Source of the DNA: Gammaproteobacteria bacterium
Lineage (GTDB): Bacteria > Pseudomonadota > Gammaproteobacteria > Steroidobacterales > Steroidobacteraceae
DNA: 44,155 bases
Assembly (NCBI GenBank): GCA_028293725.1
Contig: JAQGOE010000379.1
Span: 1-44,155 of the forward strand
Direction: 5' to 3'
The position numbers were made by a program, and so were the translations under genes. Below are positions 1 through 8,400 of the stretch, piece by piece (position 1 is the stretch's first letter; every line of letters begins with the position of its first letter). Below the pieces are notes generated by a model, which saw only the letters and a list, made by a program, of their open reading frames with translations, was not told where the DNA came from and ran no database searches.

Positions 1-257
1 AAGAACAGCGAGCCGCAGACAATCCAACCGAGCGTCACCGTGATGTTGAAATTCAACGCTTCGCGCGCTTCTATTTCCAAATACGCGGAAGTGTCACGCC
101 GGGTGAGCCAGATGATGAGAGGCGCGAGGATATTGCCGCCCAAAGGGAATACGAACACGGCAAACGCCGAGAGATGGGCGAACATTCCCCAGGTGCGCTC
201 GTCCTGCGTAGGAGGAGCACCCGTCATCGGCGCCGCCGCGGGTTTCGATTCGTTCAT
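1..257 (-). CDS. DUF4870-family membrane protein, 3' part outside the window
   Basis: The reverse strand reads an open frame beginning MNESKPAAAPMTGAPP and continuing with TQDERTWGMFAHLSAF, then FPLGGNILAPLIIWLTRRD and LEIEAREALNFNITVTLGW. The phrase WGMFAHLSAF, the GNILAPLIIWL helix and the EAREALNFNI segment are the family hallmarks of DUF4870/Tic20-like small membrane proteins, which usually have about 110-130 residues and three or four helices. About 85 residues are visible; the C-terminus runs off the left edge. Two adjacent ATG codons exist (260 and 257). I chose 257 because the AGAGGG stretch then sits about 5 bases upstream. The gene is divergent from the hydrolase at 328. Its function is not known. 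Confidence 0.8.
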   Translation of the reverse strand, partial: MNESKPAAAPMTGAPPTQDERTWGMFAHLSAFAVFVFPLGGNILAPLIIWLTRRDTSAYLEIEAREALNFNITVTLGWIVCGSLF

Positions 258-327
258 CATGTCCCTCTTCGTGGCCGGTTGACGCCGCGCCGCACTCCGA
301 TTATGACTTCTCGCGGGGGAAAGTACG

Positions 328-1227
328 ATGAGCTATGAGCCGGGCCGTGTGCCCTGGGAGGAAGATGTGCAGCTTCGCGGCGTGCGCCACCGGCTGACCT
401 GGTGGGGCGAGCGCACGGGCAACCCTATCGTACTGCTCCATGGCTTTCTGGACTGCGGCGCCACCTGGCAGTTTCTGGTGGATCGGCTGCCCGCCTCGTG
501 GACCTTGGTCGCTCCGGACTGGCGCGGCTTCGGCGACAGCGAATGGGTACCAGGCGGTTACTGGTTTCCGGACTACCTGGCTGACCTCGACGCCCTGCTC
601 GACACGCTGGTGCCCCAAAGTCGTGCACGAGTCATCGGCCATAGCATGGGCGCCAACGTAGCGAAGATGTACGGAGGCATTCGCCCGCAGCGGCTGGAGT
701 GGCTCGTAAACCTGGAAGGGCTGGGGTTGGCCCGCACGCGGCCTGAAGACGCGCCCAAACGTTACGCACACTGGCTCGATGAGGTGAAGGACCCGTTCAA
801 GGAAGGACGCTATGAGTCGATCGAGCAGTTGGCCTCGATCCTCAGGATGCGTAACCCGCGATTGACTGCGGATCGCGCTGCATTCGTCGCCGGGGCGTGG
901 AGCCGGCCCGAGCCGGACAGTTCAGAGGTCCGCCTGCGCTTCGATCCGCGGCATCGGCTCGTGAATCCCATCCTCTATCGGCGCGAGGAGGCCGAGGCCT
1001 GCTGGGCACGGCTCGAAATTCCGATGCTGTTGGTTATGGGCGAACTCTCGGACCACAGGGCACGGCAAACTTCCTATGTCACCGATGAGCAGCTGCATGG
1101 GTTGTTTCGCAAGCTGCGCCTCGTGACTGTCCCGGGCACGGGACACATGATGCACCACGAAGATCCCGAAGCGGTCGCAAGGCATATCGTCGAGTTCGAG
1201 CGCGATTGCGTATCATCGGGATCATGA
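328..1227 (+). CDS. alpha/beta-fold hydrolase coupled to cobU
   Basis: This is a 299-residue alpha/beta hydrolase with the normal catalytic landmarks. An oxyanion-hole HGF lies at 38-40, DWRGFGDS at 64-71, a nucleophile elbow GHSMG with Ser106, and a C-terminal GTGHMMHHE supplying His273. No signal peptide or membrane segment is visible, so it is probably cytoplasmic. The substrate cannot be read from the sequence. GGGGGAAA lies just before the ATG. Its stop overlaps the cobU start as ATGA (1224-1227), which predicts translational coupling. That suggests, but does not prove, a role linked to cobinamide metabolism. Homologues with this fold include esterases, epoxide hydrolases and dehalogenases. 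Confidence 0.85.
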   Translation: MSYEPGRVPWEEDVQLRGVRHRLTWWGERTGNPIVLLHGFLDCGATWQFLVDRLPASWTLVAPDWRGFGDSEWVPGGYWFPDYLADLDALLDTLVPQSRARVIGHSMGANVAKMYGGIRPQRLEWLVNLEGLGLARTRPEDAPKRYAHWLDEVKDPFKEGRYESIEQLASILRMRNPRLTADRAAFVAGAWSRPEPDSSEVRLRFDPRHRLVNPILYRREEAEACWARLEIPMLLVMGELSDHRARQTSYVTDEQLHGLFRKLRLVTVPGTGHMMHHEDPEAVARHIVEFERDCVSSGS

Positions 1228-1781
1228 GAACCTTTCTACTCGGTGGCGCACGCTCGGGAAAGAGCTCGCTGGCAGCCCGTTGGGCCGCAGAGCGTTCGAA
1301 GAGCGTCTGTTGTGTTGTAACCGCCACCGCATCCGATGACGAGATGATCGCGCGCATCGATGCACACCGCCGCGAAAGGCCACAGCACTGGCGCGTCCGT
1401 GAAGAACCCCGGCGACTGAGCGCGGCCGTGAGAGATGAGAGCCGCGCCGGCGGCCTGCTGTTGGTTGACTGCCTGACACTATGGACGGCGAACTGCCTCT
1501 GGCCGCCAGCATCCGCGGCGGCGGTGACATCCGAGGCCCCGGGCGACTTCCAGGCCGACCTGGCCGGCTGGCACGCCGAGCGCGACGCCTTTCTCACGAG
1601 CGTCCTGACAACCTCCAGCGAAATCATCATCGTCAGCAACGAGGTGGGCACTGGCCTGGTGCCCGAAAACGCCGCCGCGAGGCTCTTTCGCGACGAGCAA
1701 GGGCGGCTCAATCAACTCGTCGCCGCTGCCTGCGACGCCGTGTTTCTCGTTACAGCAGGCCTGCCACTGCGCCTGAAGTAA
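1224..1781 (+). CDS. cobU: Bifunctional adenosylcobinamide kinase / adenosylcobinamide-phosphate guanylyltransferase
   Basis: CobU (also called CobP) phosphorylates adenosylcobinamide and then transfers GMP to make adenosyl-GDP-cobinamide, the substrate of CobS. The 185-residue protein opens with the P-loop GGARSGKS (7-14). It has the IDAHRRERPQHW segment that carries the guanylylated histidine (about His48), LLVDCLTLW (the Walker B-like strand) and the family block VSNEVGTGLVPENAAARLFRD near the C-terminus. The length is typical for the family. I start at 1224, where ATG overlaps the hydrolase stop, rather than at the in-frame ATG at 1206, because homologues begin right at the P-loop strand. 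Its last 32 bases overlap the end of cobS on the other strand. Confidence 0.93.
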   Translation: MRTFLLGGARSGKSSLAARWAAERSKSVCCVVTATASDDEMIARIDAHRRERPQHWRVREEPRRLSAAVRDESRAGGLLLVDCLTLWTANCLWPPASAAAVTSEAPGDFQADLAGWHAERDAFLTSVLTTSSEIIIVSNEVGTGLVPENAAARLFRDEQGRLNQLVAAACDAVFLVTAGLPLRLK

Positions 1782-2493
1782 GCGCGACCAACAGCAGCAA
1801 CGCGGTTTCGGTGACCTCGACACCGGCGCCGAGACAGTCTCCGGTCATCCCACCGAGTCGCACTTTGAGCCAGCCACCCCAGGCCACTATGACCAGTGGC
1901 GCCGCGCACAGCACAGGCGCAACCGCAACGCTTGCCGCCAGGAGCGACAACGTCCAGAACACGATCCAGCCCATCGAGAGCTGCCAGCTGAAGCGCTCGC
2001 CGCGCCCCGGTTTCAAGGGTTTCAACCAGCGCCCCCAGGCCAGCGTCCCCAGGCGCGCCCAAGCGAGAATCAACGGAACAGCCCACAAAGCGTCCGGGGC
2101 CAGCATGGCGAGCGCAGCCGCTTTCAGCATCATTACCAACACAATGCTGACGATACCGAAGGTGCCCACGTGCGGATCTTCCAACACCGCGAGAAACCGC
2201 TGCGGATCCCTGTGAGACGCACCGAGCGCGTCCGCAAGATCCGCCAAACCATCAAGGTGCATGGCACCGGTCAACCACACCCACGCCAGCACCCCCGTGA
2301 CACCAGCGAGAGCCGCGCTGCGATGCCCCAGGGCGAACGTCACCAACGCGACAATGACGCCCAACACCAGGCCGATGACAGGAAACCACGCGGCAGAGCG
2401 GGCAACATCGACGGACGAGAAGTCAGCCACGCCAGGGACTGGAAGCCGGGTCAGGAACTGCGCGGCAAGCCTGAGGCCCCGAAAGCTGGTCAT
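1750..2493 (-). CDS. cobS: Adenosylcobinamide-GDP ribazoletransferase (cobalamin-5-phosphate synthase)
   Basis: CobS is the inner-membrane enzyme that joins adenosyl-GDP-cobinamide with alpha-ribazole (phosphate), completing the lower loop of cobalamin. This 247-residue copy begins MTSFRGLRLAAQFLTRLPVP, the usual family N-terminus. It carries the acidic motif GAMHLDGLADLADALGA, then LEDPHVGTFG, and at the end GGMTGDCLGAGVEVTE. Several hydrophobic helices separate these motifs. The start at 2493 overlaps the cobT stop as ATGA, so the pair is translationally coupled. The open frame continues upstream of this ATG, but that part is antisense to cobT codons in another frame and has no family similarity. 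Confidence 0.93.
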   Translation of the reverse strand: MTSFRGLRLAAQFLTRLPVPGVADFSSVDVARSAAWFPVIGLVLGVIVALVTFALGHRSAALAGVTGVLAWVWLTGAMHLDGLADLADALGASHRDPQRFLAVLEDPHVGTFGIVSIVLVMMLKAAALAMLAPDALWAVPLILAWARLGTLAWGRWLKPLKPGRGERFSWQLSMGWIVFWTLSLLAASVAVAPVLCAAPLVIVAWGGWLKVRLGGMTGDCLGAGVEVTETALLLLVALTSGAVAGLL

Positions 2494-3530
2494 ACAGCTT
2501 CCGACACTCCCGCCTCCCCAAACGTCGCCATCCTGGCATGCAACGCCAACGCCGCACGCACGACAGGCAACGTCAGTGCCGCTCCGGTTCCCTCGCCCAA
2601 CCGCATCCGCAAATCCAACAGCGGCTCCAACTTCAGCCACTCGAGCGCAACGCTATGTCCCGCCTCCGCCGAACGATGTGAGGCGAGCATCCAAGTCACG
2701 ACGCCCGGCTCGATCGCGGCGGCCGCAAGCGCAGCCGCAGTCGAAATATAGCCATCCAACATCACCGGGACACCCAGCCTGGCCGCCTCCAGATAAAAGC
2801 CGGCGATAGCTGCAATCTCCAGCCCCCCGAGCTCGGCGAGCGTCTGCGACGCCTCGCGCACTCCCGCCTTGCGGACCCTGGCGAGCGCAATACGAACCAT
2901 CTCGAGTTTGCGCGCCATTCCCGCGTCATCTACACCCGTCCCACGCCCGACAACGGACTCGGGCGTCGCTCCGGTAAATGCGCAGATGAGACATGCGGCC
3001 GACGTACTGTTGGCAATCCCCATGTCTCCGGCGATAAGAAGCCGCGCTTCGCGAGAAACAGCCGCCTGTGCGTAGCGCGCGCCAACCGCGAGCGCGGTGC
3101 GTAACTCGTCGGCGGTCATGGCCGACTCCGCAGCGAGATCGCGTGTTCCCGCGCGAACGCGTTCATTACGGACGCCCGCGGGCGGCGGCTCATCCGATGC
3201 CACGCCGACATCGATGACTTCGATGCGACATTCTTCCAACGAGGCGAGCACGTTGATGGCCGCGCCACCGCGAGCGAAGTTACCGACCATCTGCCCCGTG
3301 ACGGATTGCGGGAAAGCCGATACACCGCGAGCGGCTACGCCGTGGTCGGCGGCAAAGACGAAAATCTCGCAGCGGGGCGGCGCCGGCACCGCGCTTCCGA
3401 GGCGCGCGGCGAACCAACAGGCCAGATCCTCCAGCCTGCCCAGCGACCCGGGAGGCTTCGTGAGCTGCAGTTGGCGGGCACGCGCGGCATCCCCCGCCTT
3501 GACATCGACCGGGGGGAGTTCACTCGACAT
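2490..3530 (-). CDS. cobT: Nicotinate-nucleotide--dimethylbenzimidazole phosphoribosyltransferase
   Basis: CobT makes alpha-ribazole phosphate from nicotinate mononucleotide and dimethylbenzimidazole, activating the lower ligand for CobS. The 346-residue protein matches the family length. It shows KPPGSLGRLE near residue 25, FAADHGVAARGVSAFPQ around 58-74, IAGDMGIANSTSAA, and LGEGTGAALTLPVVRAA near the end. By motif position, Glu313 corresponds to the catalytic Glu317 known from Salmonella CobT. It is the first gene of the cobT-cobS unit. The 85-bp gap to the divergent DUF3429 gene is too short for a cobalamin riboswitch, and I see none of its conserved boxes, so B12 control at this site is not evident. 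Confidence 0.95.
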   Translation of the reverse strand: MSSELPPVDVKAGDAARARQLQLTKPPGSLGRLEDLACWFAARLGSAVPAPPRCEIFVFAADHGVAARGVSAFPQSVTGQMVGNFARGGAAINVLASLEECRIEVIDVGVASDEPPPAGVRNERVRAGTRDLAAESAMTADELRTALAVGARYAQAAVSREARLLIAGDMGIANSTSAACLICAFTGATPESVVGRGTGVDDAGMARKLEMVRIALARVRKAGVREASQTLAELGGLEIAAIAGFYLEAARLGVPVMLDGYISTAAALAAAAIEPGVVTWMLASHRSAEAGHSVALEWLKLEPLLDLRMRLGEGTGAALTLPVVRAALALHARMATFGEAGVSEAV

Positions 3531-3615
3531 TAGTCAGCTCCTGGGGAGGGACAGTAGGCGCAGCGCCCGGATTTTACGCCACACCCACCCCCCATGCATG
3601 GCATCATCGCGCCCC

Positions 3616-4086
3616 ATGAATATCGAGGGCGGGGCGGTATCTCGTCTCAACACCACCGCGGAGATCGTCAGCTACGCCGGCGTGGTGCCGTTCGTCCTCT
3701 GTCTGCTCGGCGTCGCATTCTTGCCGTCCTATGGCCAGCGTGAGCTGGCCCAGCGAATCGCGATTTCCTATGGGGCGGTGGTGCTCGCTTTCATCGGGGC
3801 GGTGCATTGGGGACTGGCGCTCGCCGGTCGCATGACCTGGCGCCCGGTGCGCGTCGCGGGCTCCATTGTGCCGGCGCTCCTGGGGGCGGCCGGCGTCCTG
3901 CTCGGTGGGCAACGCGGACTCGCGCTGCTCGTCGTCGGCTTCGGAGTGTTCTGGTTGTATGAGCATCGCAGCGTCGGCGCCGAGCTGCCGGCGGCCTATC
4001 TCAGCCTGCGACGCAATCTCAGCCTGGTCGTGTGCACCCTGCTCGCCCTGACCATGATTCTCTCCGACTCCGCCGGCCTGGTCTGA
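3616..4086 (+). CDS. DUF3429 domain-containing membrane protein
   Basis: About 156 residues with five hydrophobic helices. The frame runs AEIVSYAGVVPFVLCLLG, then SYGAVVLAFIGAVHWGLAL, then VPALLGAAGVLLG, GLALLVVGFGVFWLYEH and LSLVVCTLLALTMIL. The pair YAGVVPF and FIGAVHWGLAL is the recognisable core of DUF3429, a small inner-membrane family of unknown function. A second in-frame ATG at 3598 would add six residues (MASSRP). Neither start has a convincing ribosome-binding site, so the choice is uncertain. The AI-2E gene starts 10 bases after its stop, so the two are probably co-transcribed. Confidence 0.75.
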   Translation: MNIEGGAVSRLNTTAEIVSYAGVVPFVLCLLGVAFLPSYGQRELAQRIAISYGAVVLAFIGAVHWGLALAGRMTWRPVRVAGSIVPALLGAAGVLLGGQRGLALLVVGFGVFWLYEHRSVGAELPAAYLSLRRNLSLVVCTLLALTMILSDSAGLV

Positions 4087-4096
4087 AGGAAGTGTG

Positions 4097-5158
4097 ATGG
4101 AAGATTTCGTCTCCGCGCCGTGGCTCAGACGACTCATTACCGTCGTACTCCTCGCGGTGCTGGTCATCCTCGGTTGGCAGGTGCTGGACCCTTTTATCGT
4201 CCCGATCGTCTGGGCCGCGATTCTGGGGTACGTGAGCTGGCCGGCCTATCAACGGCTGGTGCGCCTGCTTGGCGGACGAACCATCATCGCTTCTCTCATC
4301 ATGACTCTCGTCATCACCGCCGCGGTGATCGTGCCTCTGGCGTGGCTCATCGTCATTATGCGGGTCGAAGTCGTGCGGGCTTACGCGGCGCTGCAGGCGC
4401 TGTTGTTGAGTGGTCCGCAGATGCCGCCCGCCTTGTTGAAGCTACCCTGGATCGGCGACCAGTTGACCGAGCTGAGCGCCCGCATGGCACAGGATCCCCG
4501 TGCGTTGAGCCTCGAGCTGCGCGAGTGGGCGGATCACTCCTTCGTGGCGATCGCGCACGTCCTTGGCGGCGTGACCCGTAACGCCGTGAAGTTGTTTTTC
4601 GCGGTGTTGAGTCTGTTCTTCGTCTATCGCGACGGCGAGAGATTCGCCAGTCAGTTCGCGCGCGTGCTGGAACAGGTGCTCGGCCCCCGGGTGCACAATT
4701 ACATCGAGGCGATCGGCCCTACGGTGAAGGCCGTAGTGTATGGCCTGGTGCTCGCGGCGGTCGCGCAGGGCACTCTCGCGGGACTCGGCTACTGGGCTGC
4801 GGGAGTGGCCGCGCCGGTGTTTCTCGCGGTACTGACGACCGTCTGCGGGCTGCTGCCGTTCGTCGTTCCGCTGTTGTGGGGCTCGATCGGTTTCTGGCTC
4901 ATCGCGACCGGCCACACCGCGGCCGGCGTCGGCCTGCTGATCTGGGGCACGATCGTCGTCAGCTGGATCGACAACATCGTGCGCCCCTTCGTCATCAGCC
5001 GGGAAACGCGCATCCCGTTCCTGCTCGTCATGTTCGGCGTGATTGGCGGCGTGGCGGCCTTCGGCCTGGTCGGCCTCTTCATCGGGCCCGTCATTCTCGC
5101 GATGTTAGTCGCGATCTGGCGCGAGTACCTCCTGGAAAGCGCCCAACCGGTCAAGTAA
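4097..5158 (+). CDS. AI-2E family transporter (UPF0118 permease)
   Basis: This 353-residue multi-pass membrane protein has the AI-2E/PerM layout. Two N-terminal helices (about 12-50, IVPIVWAAILGYVSWPAYQ) and a third around 60-90 are followed by a polar loop, then four or five C-terminal helices with GLLPFVVPLLWGSIGFWLI, the signature WIDNIVRPFVIS, and LFIGPVILAMLVAIWREYL. Some relatives export autoinducer-2 and others act as Na+/H+ antiporters or have unknown cargo, so the substrate stays open. AAGGAAG precedes the ATG at 4097. A GTG one codon upstream is less well placed. Confidence 0.87.
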   Translation: MEDFVSAPWLRRLITVVLLAVLVILGWQVLDPFIVPIVWAAILGYVSWPAYQRLVRLLGGRTIIASLIMTLVITAAVIVPLAWLIVIMRVEVVRAYAALQALLLSGPQMPPALLKLPWIGDQLTELSARMAQDPRALSLELREWADHSFVAIAHVLGGVTRNAVKLFFAVLSLFFVYRDGERFASQFARVLEQVLGPRVHNYIEAIGPTVKAVVYGLVLAAVAQGTLAGLGYWAAGVAAPVFLAVLTTVCGLLPFVVPLLWGSIGFWLIATGHTAAGVGLLIWGTIVVSWIDNIVRPFVISRETRIPFLLVMFGVIGGVAAFGLVGLFIGPVILAMLVAIWREYLLESAQPVK

Positions 5159-5187
5159 CCGGCGGGGCACCCGCGAGCCGCGTACCC

Positions 5188-6705
5188 TCACGCGCCGAGA
5201 AACATCCGGTACATCGGGTTATTCGTCTCCTCCACAAAGGCGTAGTGGAGCTCGTTGATGTGTTGGAGAAAGTCAGGCCGCTCGCGCGGCGGCACCTGGA
5301 TTCCGGTGAGCACCCGCCCATAATCCGAGCCGTGGTTGCGATAGTGGAACAAGCTGATATTCCAGCGGGGCCCCACCGCATGGAGGAATTTCAGCAGCGC
5401 GCCGGGTCGCTCCGGAAACTCGAAGCGATACAGCACCTCGTTCTCGAGGCCGCGCGCATGCCCGCCCACCATGTAGCGCACGTGGAGTTTGGCCATCTCG
5501 TTGTCCGTCATGTCCATGACGGTGTATTGCGCATCGCGCAGACTCTTCACCACGGCATCCCGTTCGGGCCGCCCCTGGGTGAGGCCGAATCCTAGAAACA
5601 ACTGCGCGCCCTGCGCGTTTTGATAGCGATACGTGAACTCGGTGATGCTACGGCTGCCGAGCGTCTCGCATAGATGCAGAAAACTCCCGGGCTGCTCCGG
5701 AATCGTGATGGCCAGTAACGCTTCGCGCTGGCCACCCAGATCGGCGCGTTCGGAAATGTGGCGCAGCCGATCGAAGTTCATGTTGGCGCCACTGTTGATA
5801 GCCACCAGCCGCTTGTCCTTCCAGCCTTCGCGGCCCACGAATTTCTTGATGCCGGCTACGGCGAGCGCACCTGCCGGCTCGACAATGGAGCGCGTATCCT
5901 CGAACACGTCCTGGATGGCGGCGCAGATCTCGTCCGTATCCAACAGCAGGATTTCGTCGACATGCTCGCGACAGAGATTGAACGTCTCCTCTCCAACACG
6001 TTTCACCGCAACACCATCGGCGAAGACTCCGACCCGATCGAGCGTCACGCGCTTACCCGCCCTGAGGGATTCGTACATGCTGGCAGAATCTTCGGGCTCG
6101 ACACCGATGATCCGGACGTTGGGATAGAGGTATTTCACGTAGACGGCGATACCGGAGATCAAACCTCCGCCGCCGACCGGAACGAAGATCGCATCGACAT
6201 TGCCACCCGTCTGGCGCAGCACCTCGACGCCGATCGTGCCCTGTCCGGCGATCACGTCAGGATCATCGAACGGATGAACGAAGATCAGATTGCGCTCCCG
6301 CGCAAGGGCCAGCGCACGCTCGAACGCGCTGTCGTAATCATCTCCATGAATCACAACCTCCCCGCCGAGGTCGATGACCGCCTGCACCTTGATGTTCGGC
6401 GTCGTCTGCGGCATCACAATGACCGCCGGAATGCCGCGTCGTTTCGCGGCCAGCGCTACACCCTGCGCATGATTGCCGGCCGAAGCGCACACGACGCCGC
6501 GCTTAGCGGTGGCTTCCGACAGGTGCGCGATCCGGTTGTAGGCACCCCGCACTTTGAACGAGAACACCGGCTGCAGATCCTCGCGCTTCAACATCACGCG
6601 GTTGCCGAGCCGGCGCGACAGGCGCGGCGCCTCGTCCAGCGGTGATTCGATCGCAACGTCGTAGACGCGCGCTTTCAGGATTCGCTCGATGTAGGGACTC
6701 GCCAC
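5188..6705 (-). CDS. ilvA: Threonine ammonia-lyase, biosynthetic (threonine deaminase)
   Basis: IlvA converts L-threonine to 2-oxobutanoate and ammonia, the first committed step of isoleucine synthesis. The 505-residue length and two C-terminal ACT-like regulatory repeats (about 325-400 and 420-505) mark the feedback-regulated biosynthetic form. The PLP lysine is Lys51 in FSFKVRGAYNR, SAGNHAQGVA follows, and the phosphate-binding loop is PVGGGGLISG. The second ACT repeat begins EVLYRFEFPERPGALLKFL. The start is GTG at 6705 with only a weak purine stretch before it. It supplies the substrate that acetolactate synthase (18638-20485) uses for isoleucine, but lies 12 kb away and is not in its operon. 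Confidence 0.95.
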   Translation of the reverse strand: MASPYIERILKARVYDVAIESPLDEAPRLSRRLGNRVMLKREDLQPVFSFKVRGAYNRIAHLSEATAKRGVVCASAGNHAQGVALAAKRRGIPAVIVMPQTTPNIKVQAVIDLGGEVVIHGDDYDSAFERALALARERNLIFVHPFDDPDVIAGQGTIGVEVLRQTGGNVDAIFVPVGGGGLISGIAVYVKYLYPNVRIIGVEPEDSASMYESLRAGKRVTLDRVGVFADGVAVKRVGEETFNLCREHVDEILLLDTDEICAAIQDVFEDTRSIVEPAGALAVAGIKKFVGREGWKDKRLVAINSGANMNFDRLRHISERADLGGQREALLAITIPEQPGSFLHLCETLGSRSITEFTYRYQNAQGAQLFLGFGLTQGRPERDAVVKSLRDAQYTVMDMTDNEMAKLHVRYMVGGHARGLENEVLYRFEFPERPGALLKFLHAVGPRWNISLFHYRNHGSDYGRVLTGIQVPPRERPDFLQHINELHYAFVEETNNPMYRMFLGA

Positions 6706-6783
6706 GGAATTCTCGCTGCCTCGCCAGGATGTAGCGAAGCTTAACCATTTCTCGGCCTTCGAGTGAGCGGTGCGGCGTTTTTC

Positions 6784-7536
6784 TTAAGATCTCAAGACGC
6801 TCGTCTCGCGGGCCGGCGACACCGCCAGCTCGACCACCCGGAATGGCGGCCGATCCGGAAACTGCTGCAGCAACAGCGGCATTGCCACGTTGTAGACCGG
6901 GACGCCGGTGCTCGTGCGCCCCTCGAGCGAGCCATGGTGCGCGTGCCCGTGGAACACCACGTCGACCGGGTAGCGATTGATCGGCTCCTCGAGGCGACTG
7001 GTCCCGAGGTAGGGCATGATCTCGAGCGGCTCGTTTTCGACCGTCGCGCGGATAGGAGAGTAATGCAGCAGCGCGACCCGCCGCTCCGTGCGCAAACGGG
7101 CCAAAGCACCCTCGAGTTTCATGGCTTCGTCGATCGCTTCCTGCACGAAGCGTTTGGTCGCTGGCTCGCCCCAGGCGCCCAGGGTCGCGCGTCCGAACCC
7201 GCCCGAGAAACCCTTCGCCCCGGCGATTCCGACCCCTTGCACCTCGAACGCCTCGCCGTCGAGCACCTTGACGCCCGCTTCGGTGAGAATCCGGCAGACC
7301 TCGACCTGCTGTCCGGACTCGAAGTCGTGGTTTCCCAATACCGCCACGATCGGAATGCGCACCACGGCATTGAGCTCACGGGCGAGAATGACAGCTTCCT
7401 CCTCGAGCCCGTAATCCGTCAGGTCGCCGCAGAGCAAGAGCACATCCGCGCGCTCGTTGACCGATGCAAGCAACGGCTGCAACTGCCCCTGCGACGTCTT
7501 CTTGACGTGGAGGTCGCCAACTGCAGCCAGGCGCAT
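6784..7536 (-). CDS. Metallophosphoesterase
   Basis: A 250-residue calcineurin-like phosphoesterase with all five family motifs in order: VGDLH (Asp8, His10), LLCGDLTDYG, LGNHD, LLHYSP and GHAHHG. These residues bind the two catalytic metals. No signal peptide is visible, so it is cytoplasmic. The substrate is unknown, and members cleave cyclic nucleotides, phospho-lipids or nucleic acids. I start at the ATG at 7536 (MRLAAVGDLH), because AGAGAAG lies before it and the motif strand begins there. An in-frame ATG at 7554 adds six residues. It is divergent from the nucleotidyltransferase-like gene, with 54 bp between the two starts. Confidence 0.87.
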   Translation of the reverse strand: MRLAAVGDLHVKKTSQGQLQPLLASVNERADVLLLCGDLTDYGLEEEAVILARELNAVVRIPIVAVLGNHDFESGQQVEVCRILTEAGVKVLDGEAFEVQGVGIAGAKGFSGGFGRATLGAWGEPATKRFVQEAIDEAMKLEGALARLRTERRVALLHYSPIRATVENEPLEIMPYLGTSRLEEPINRYPVDVVFHGHAHHGSLEGRTSTGVPVYNVAMPLLLQQFPDRPPFRVVELAVSPARETSVLRS

Positions 7537-7590
7537 TGTTTGCTTCTCTTTCATACCAAGGTCTTTCGCAAGGAGATCGGAGCAAACTGC

Positions 7591-8400
7591 ATGCCCAACG
7601 AAGGTCCGCCACTGGTGGAGCTGGAAGAGCCTGTAAAGGCGTTCTATCTGCGCGTCCTACGGGCGCTGCAGGATGCCGATGCCCCGTTTCTCGTCGGCGG
7701 CGCCTACGCGCTCAAGCATTACGCCGGCGTCGAGCGCAATACAAAGGATTTCGACATCTTCGTACGACGCGAGGACTACGACGACGTCATGACCATACTC
7801 AACGCCTCGGGGTGCGCCACCGAGCTGACTTTCCCACACTGGCTCGGGAAAGCGACCTGCGCGCACGCGTTGGTCGATGTCATCTTCAGCTCGGGCAATG
7901 GCGTATCACTGGTAGACGACGACTGGTTCCGTTATTCCACCATGGGATACGTCTTCGATGTGCCGGTGAGGCTGTGTCCGCCCGAGGAAGTCATCTGGTC
8001 GAAGGCGTTCGTCACGGAACGCGAGCGCTACGATGGCGCCGACATCATGCACGTGTTGTTGGCCTGTGCCGAAACTCTCGACTGGGACCGCCTGTTACGA
8101 CGCTTCGGCGTCCACTGGCGAGTGCTCCTCTCCTACCTGTGCCTGTTCGGATTCGTCTATCCCTCCGAGCGCACGCGAATTCCCTTATGGGTGATGACAG
8201 CTCTCATGGAGCGCCTCGAGGAAGAGATCCACGCACCGCCCCCCACCGAGCGCATCTGCCAGGGCACGCTCATCTCGCGCGAGCAGTATCTCCCGGACCT
8301 GAATCAGTGGGGCTTCGAAGATGCCCGCCTCACCATGACCCACGCCATGACCGAAGCGGAGATCGCCGAGTGGACCCGGGCGATCGCGGAAAAAGACTAG
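7591..8400 (+). CDS. Nucleotidyltransferase-fold protein, conserved hypothetical
   Basis: A 269-residue protein with a DNA-polymerase-beta-like nucleotidyltransferase core. FLVGGAYALKHYAGVER is followed by TKDFDIFV, that is, the GG motif and the paired acidic DFD, and a third carboxylate may lie in ALVDVIF. Further blocks are PPEEVIWSKAFVTERERYDGAD and a Trp/Leu-rich helical C-terminus. The pattern resembles AbiEii-like and other minimal nucleotidyltransferases that modify proteins or RNA, but I cannot assign a target. GGAG lies 8 bases before the ATG at 7591. The frame stays open upstream, but that part is antisense to the phosphoesterase. Its stop shares CTAG with the stop of the convergent FHA gene. 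Confidence 0.78.
   Translation: MPNEGPPLVELEEPVKAFYLRVLRALQDADAPFLVGGAYALKHYAGVERNTKDFDIFVRREDYDDVMTILNASGCATELTFPHWLGKATCAHALVDVIFSSGNGVSLVDDDWFRYSTMGYVFDVPVRLCPPEEVIWSKAFVTERERYDGADIMHVLLACAETLDWDRLLRRFGVHWRVLLSYLCLFGFVYPSERTRIPLWVMTALMERLEEEIHAPPPTERICQGTLISREQYLPDLNQWGFEDARLTMTHAMTEAEIAEWTRAIAEKD

Noticed and set aside
3531..3615. Cobalamin riboswitch before cobT
   Set aside because: The gap has only 85 bp and none of the conserved B12-box sequence.
6763..7590. A long N-terminal extension of the nucleotidyltransferase gene
   Set aside because: It is antisense to the metallophosphoesterase, has no family similarity, and a good ribosome-binding site lies before 7591.
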